From assembly GCA_029062865.1 (NCBI GenBank), contig JAIDPG010000259.1:1-18225 (forward strand): a stretch of 18,225 nt of DNA. The letters run 5' to 3'. The notes beneath the pieces were generated by a model. It had not been told where the DNA came from, ran no database searches, and was given only the letters and a program-made list of their open reading frames with translations. How positions within the stretch are numbered: position 1 is the stretch's first letter; each line of letters opens with the position of its first letter. Positions 15,784 to 18,225 of the stretch are shown one piece after another. Position numbers and translations under genes: made by a program. Source of the DNA: Oscillospiraceae bacterium (lineage in GTDB: Bacteria > Bacillota > Clostridia > Oscillospirales > Ruminococcaceae).

Positions 15784-17550
15784 ATGAAACAGACACGATT
15801 TGAGTTCGAGAGTTTGGCGGAGCTTGAGGAAAAGCTCGCGGAGTTTAAGACATCGTGCAAAAGCGGCGAAAGGCGGGTTTTCCAAATACATACCGAGGAT
15901 CTGCGCGCCGAGACGTTCTCGGAAGTCGGAAAGGCTATCGAGAAGCACTTCCCCGACGATCTGTATTTCGGCTGCTCTACCAGCGGAAACATCGTGAACT
16001 GTAAGCTCTATGAAACAACTACCCTCGTCTGCACGACTATTGAGCGCGAGACAACGCAGGTCAAGCTGTTTCAGTACGACACGTCGAAAATGCCCGTTGA
16101 CGACATCACCGCGGAGATAGTTGAGCAAACCAAGAAAAACCCTTGGGTGAGAGCTATCGAGATGTACTTCACGATCCCCGAAACGTCCACGACGCGCTTC
16201 TGCGACGGGCTTCGCGATGTACCGGACGGCGTGCATATCTTCGGCGGCGTGGCGTGCAGCGACGACATCACAAGCAGCGATTCCTGCGTGTTCTCAAAGG
16301 TATTCGGCTTCTCCGAGAAGTCGATTTTGATCATCTTCTACGGCGGCGAGGATTTTTATGTGGAGTCCATAAACGCCACGGGCTGGAAGCCTCTGGGACG
16401 AAAATTCATCGTGACGAAATCCGACGGCTCGATTTTGCACGAGCTTGACGGAATTCCCGCTTATCAGGTCTATAAAACTTATCTGAATATCAAAAACGAT
16501 GAGAATTTCTTCTATAATACGCTGGAATTCCCGCTGTTTTACGAGCATAACGACACAACAATTCTAAGAACCCCGGTCGCTTCCAACGCGGACGACTCTA
16601 TCACGATGAGCTCGGATATCGACGTGGGCTCGGTCGTGCGGCTTTGCTACGGCGACCCGGTGACGATCGTCGAAAGCATAAAGCAGGACAGCCTCAAAAT
16701 TGCGGAGTTTCAGCCGGACGTGATACATATCTTCTCCTGCGCCGCAAGACGCGCGTTCTGGTCAACTCAGGAGCCGACGTTCGAGATCTATCCGTTCAAA
16801 AGCATCGCGCCGTCCGTCGGGTTCTTCTCGCACGGCGAGTTCATTCGGTATAAGAATAATCTCAATCAGCATAACGTAACGCTCGTTATCGCGGCAATGC
16901 GCGAGGGCGAGAAGAAAGCTTCCGAGGTCAAGACCGTGACGCTTGACGAAACTCCCCAATCGAGAGTTCCGCTTGTGTCGCGCCTCGCGACGTTCATCAG
17001 CGTGACGGCGCTGGAGCTCGAGGAGACGAACAAGAAGCTCGAAAGCATGAACGATCAGCTGAAAACCGCGGCGATCGTCGACGGACTTACCGGGCTTTAC
17101 AACCGCAAGGAGATACAGTCTCGGATCGACCGCAGCCTCAAGGAGATAGACAACCGCAATCTGTCGCTGATCATGCTCGATATAGACAACTTCAAGCAGG
17201 TGAACGACACCTACGGGCATCAGGAGGGAGACAACGTTATAATCGCGCTGGCGAATATCCTCAACAACAGGCAGTCGGCGTTCTCGGGGACCTGCTCGGC
17301 GGGGCGCTGGGGCGGCGAGGAGTTTATGATGCTTCTCCACAATACCGATGCTTCGTCCGCGGCGCTTATCGCGGATCTTGTGCGGCAGCTCTTTGCTAGC
17401 ACGCCGTTCCCGTTGGCAAGAATGCAGACGGTGAGCCTGGGCGTTACCCAAGCCAAGGCCGGCGACACGACCGACGCGCTCTGCACAAGAGTAGACACGG
17501 CGCTCTACGAGGCGAAGAAGGCAGGCAAGAACAGGGTCGTGGTTCTTTAA
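15784..17550 (+). CDS. FIST-domain sensor diguanylate cyclase (GGDEF)
   Basis: 588 residues with no membrane segment, so probably a soluble cytosolic sensor. The N-terminal two thirds (~30-375) match FIST_N/FIST_C, a proposed small-ligand (amino-acid-like) sensor domain, with CSTSG (64-68) and the FSCAARRAFW block (317-326). A short coiled coil (~408-428, LELEETNKKLESMNDQLK) leads to a GGDEF domain (~430-588). That domain has DGLTGLYNR, LDIDNFKQVNDTYGH with metal-binding D466 region, the signature GGEEF (510-514) and the final KKAGKNRV. It should make c-di-GMP from two GTP. The inhibitory I-site RxxD position reads SGTC (501-504), so product inhibition is probably absent. No EAL domain. The start is fixed by an in-frame stop at 15772-15774; the GAAGG site is 13 bases away, unusually far. 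Confidence 0.93.
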   Translation: MKQTRFEFESLAELEEKLAEFKTSCKSGERRVFQIHTEDLRAETFSEVGKAIEKHFPDDLYFGCSTSGNIVNCKLYETTTLVCTTIERETTQVKLFQYDTSKMPVDDITAEIVEQTKKNPWVRAIEMYFTIPETSTTRFCDGLRDVPDGVHIFGGVACSDDITSSDSCVFSKVFGFSEKSILIIFYGGEDFYVESINATGWKPLGRKFIVTKSDGSILHELDGIPAYQVYKTYLNIKNDENFFYNTLEFPLFYEHNDTTILRTPVASNADDSITMSSDIDVGSVVRLCYGDPVTIVESIKQDSLKIAEFQPDVIHIFSCAARRAFWSTQEPTFEIYPFKSIAPSVGFFSHGEFIRYKNNLNQHNVTLVIAAMREGEKKASEVKTVTLDETPQSRVPLVSRLATFISVTALELEETNKKLESMNDQLKTAAIVDGLTGLYNRKEIQSRIDRSLKEIDNRNLSLIMLDIDNFKQVNDTYGHQEGDNVIIALANILNNRQSAFSGTCSAGRWGGEEFMMLLHNTDASSAALIADLVRQLFASTPFPLARMQTVSLGVTQAKAGDTTDALCTRVDTALYEAKKAGKNRVVVL

Positions 17551-17575
17551 GTTGTTTAAACTCAAATAAGGCGCA

Positions 17576-17610
17576 AAATCCCCCTCGCTTTGTGAGGGGG
17601 ATTTCATTTT
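17576..17610 (+). terminator. Strong bidirectional terminator between FIST-GGDEF and rrf2 genes
   Basis: AAATCCCCCTC (17576-17586) pairs perfectly with GAGGGGGATTT (17594-17604), 7-base loop, followed by CATTTTT on the plus strand and TTTT on the minus strand. It serves both convergent genes. Confidence 0.9.
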
Positions 17611-17630
17611 TGAGAGCAATGGCATAATTT

Positions 17631-18053
17631 TTATATGTGTTCTTTTGCCTCTTTAACTAACTGTTCTAAGGTAATTTTAGCCATTTCGTTCTCCATTGCA
17701 GATTGTATATTTTCAAGCTTTCCGTCCATTACGTTATGAACATTTCTTCCGATAGGACACTGCGGGTTAGGTTTTTCGTGAAAATGAAAAAGTGATTCTT
17801 CTTTTTCAACTGCTTTAAATATATCCAATAAGGTTATTTCTTTTGGCGATTTAGCTAAATAAGCCCCACCCACTCCGGCTTTTATTTCAACAATTCCCGC
17901 CGATGATAACAATCCCAATATATTTCTGACAATGACAGGATTTGTATTTATGCTTCCCGCAAGAATTTTAGACGTAACTTTAAAATCATCTTTAAAAGTT
18001 TCAATACACAATAAAATGTGCGTAGCGATTGTCAATCTTGATGAAAACTGCAT
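17631..18053 (-). CDS. Rrf2-family transcriptional regulator (YwnA-like)
   Basis: 140 residues, ATG at 18053 with a strong GGGGGAGG site seven bases upstream. The winged helix-turn-helix spans ~1-82: a SSRLTIATHILLCIE first helix, the recognition region SINTNPVIVRNILGLLSSAG (34-53) and the wing GVGGAYLAKSP (60-70). The iron-sulfur members IscR and NsrR carry three clustered Cys after this. Here only C99 (NPQCPIG) remains, plus C16 in helix 1. A cluster-free, possibly thiol-based YwnA-like regulator is therefore likelier. The gene is AT-rich: 17641-17700 has 21 G+C of 60, against 38 of 60 at 16981-17040, which suggests recent transfer. Paired promoter and operator sequences upstream suggest self-regulation and control of a divergent gene beyond the window. 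Confidence 0.9.
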   Translation of the reverse strand: MQFSSRLTIATHILLCIETFKDDFKVTSKILAGSINTNPVIVRNILGLLSSAGIVEIKAGVGGAYLAKSPKEITLLDIFKAVEKEESLFHFHEKPNPQCPIGRNVHNVMDGKLENIQSAMENEMAKITLEQLVKEAKEHI

Positions 18054-18084
18054 TTAAGAACCTCCCCCTCGTTGTTATAAAAAT

Positions 18085-18113
18085 ATTGTATCATATTTCT
18101 GTTGTAATGTCAA
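18085..18113 (-). promoter_or_regulatory. Sigma-A promoter for the rrf2 gene
   Basis: Minus strand -35 TTGACA (18113-18108), a 17-base spacer and -10 TACAAT (18090-18085). The -35 lies within the 14-bp word ATTGACATTACAAC (18114-18101), which recurs at the facing promoter. Confidence 0.88.
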
Positions 18114-18128
18114 TAGTGACAATAAAAA

Positions 18129-18144
18129 GCACAGTAATTTGTGC
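18129..18144. promoter_or_regulatory. Inverted repeat midway between divergent promoters
   Basis: GCACA (18129-18133), six bases, TGTGC (18140-18144). It is placed between the two promoters and could bind a dimeric regulator, but it differs from the TTGTAAT-type sites around it. Confidence 0.35.
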
Positions 18145-18169
18145 GAATATACAAAATCTAGATGTAACC

Positions 18170-18199
18170 ATTGACATTACAACGCATATATGTTATTAT
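18170..18199 (+). promoter_or_regulatory. Divergent sigma-A promoter facing the right edge
   Basis: Plus strand -35 TTGACA (18171-18176), a 17-base spacer and -10 TATTAT (18194-18199). It carries the same 14-bp word ATTGACATTACAAC (18170-18183) as the rrf2 promoter, in the opposite direction. The gene it serves begins past 18225. Confidence 0.82.
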
Positions 18200-18203
18200 A
18201 TTA

Positions 18204-18224
18204 TTGTAATCAAATTGATTACAA
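18204..18224. promoter_or_regulatory. Perfect palindrome, probable Rrf2 operator
   Basis: TTGTAATCAA (18204-18213) and TTGATTACAA (18215-18224) are perfect 10-bp arms about one central A. It covers the expected start point of the divergent promoter, ideal for repression. The half-site TTGTAAT/ATTACAA also occurs in both 14-bp words over the -35 boxes. Confidence 0.75.
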
Positions 18225-18225
18225 C

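Overview
The window looks like chromosome of a spore-forming Firmicute of the class Clostridia, possibly Oscillospiraceae/Ruminococcaceae-like. This rests on a SpoIVB protease, RNase J, GdpP and the Firmicutes gene orders gdpP-rplI-dnaB and tilS-hpt-ftsH. Most of it is GC-rich with many G/C-ending codons. The last ~600 bases are clearly AT-richer. No rRNA, tRNA, CRISPR array, transposase or phage gene was seen.

Layout. 3-1031 (minus): a zinc-ribbon membrane protein and a GNAT acetyltransferase. 1048-3817 (minus): hpt-ftsH, with a good sigma-A promoter in front of hpt and a hairpin terminator after ftsH. 3856-11035 (minus): a probable long operon rnj-gdpP-rplI-dnaB-tilS. It starts at a perfect-consensus sigma-A promoter, has a ~200-nt leader and ends in a weak terminator-like hairpin. 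It links RNA decay, c-di-AMP breakdown, ribosomal protein L9, the replicative helicase and tRNA-Ile modification. 11036-11417: a gene-free stretch with a GC-rich, hairpin-dense imperfect tandem repeat and the spoIVB leader. 11418-12569 (plus): spoIVB. 12847-15186 (minus): a ClpC-type AAA+ unfoldase almost without the usual middle (UVR) domain. 15674-17610 (plus): consensus promoter, a FIST-sensor diguanylate cyclase and a strong bidirectional terminator. 17631-18225: an AT-rich Rrf2-type regulator, and an intergenic region with two divergent promoters sharing an identical 14-bp word over their -35 boxes plus a near-perfect palindrome. The target gene of the second promoter lies beyond the right edge.

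The most unusual non-coding signal is a ~95-bp palindromic element present twice, in opposite orientation, on both sides of clpC (12658-12753 and 15405-15496). Each copy folds into an outer closing stem and two inner hairpins. The shared hairpin shows a compensated A-T to G-C pair change between copies, while the second hairpin is fully different in sequence yet still pairs. This suggests a structured repeat family (MITE/REP-like, doubling as terminator). I found no convincing new multi-gene defence or biosynthetic system. The most interesting leads are this repeat, the M-domain-less ClpC, the FIST-GGDEF protein without an I-site, and the Rrf2 regulatory region.
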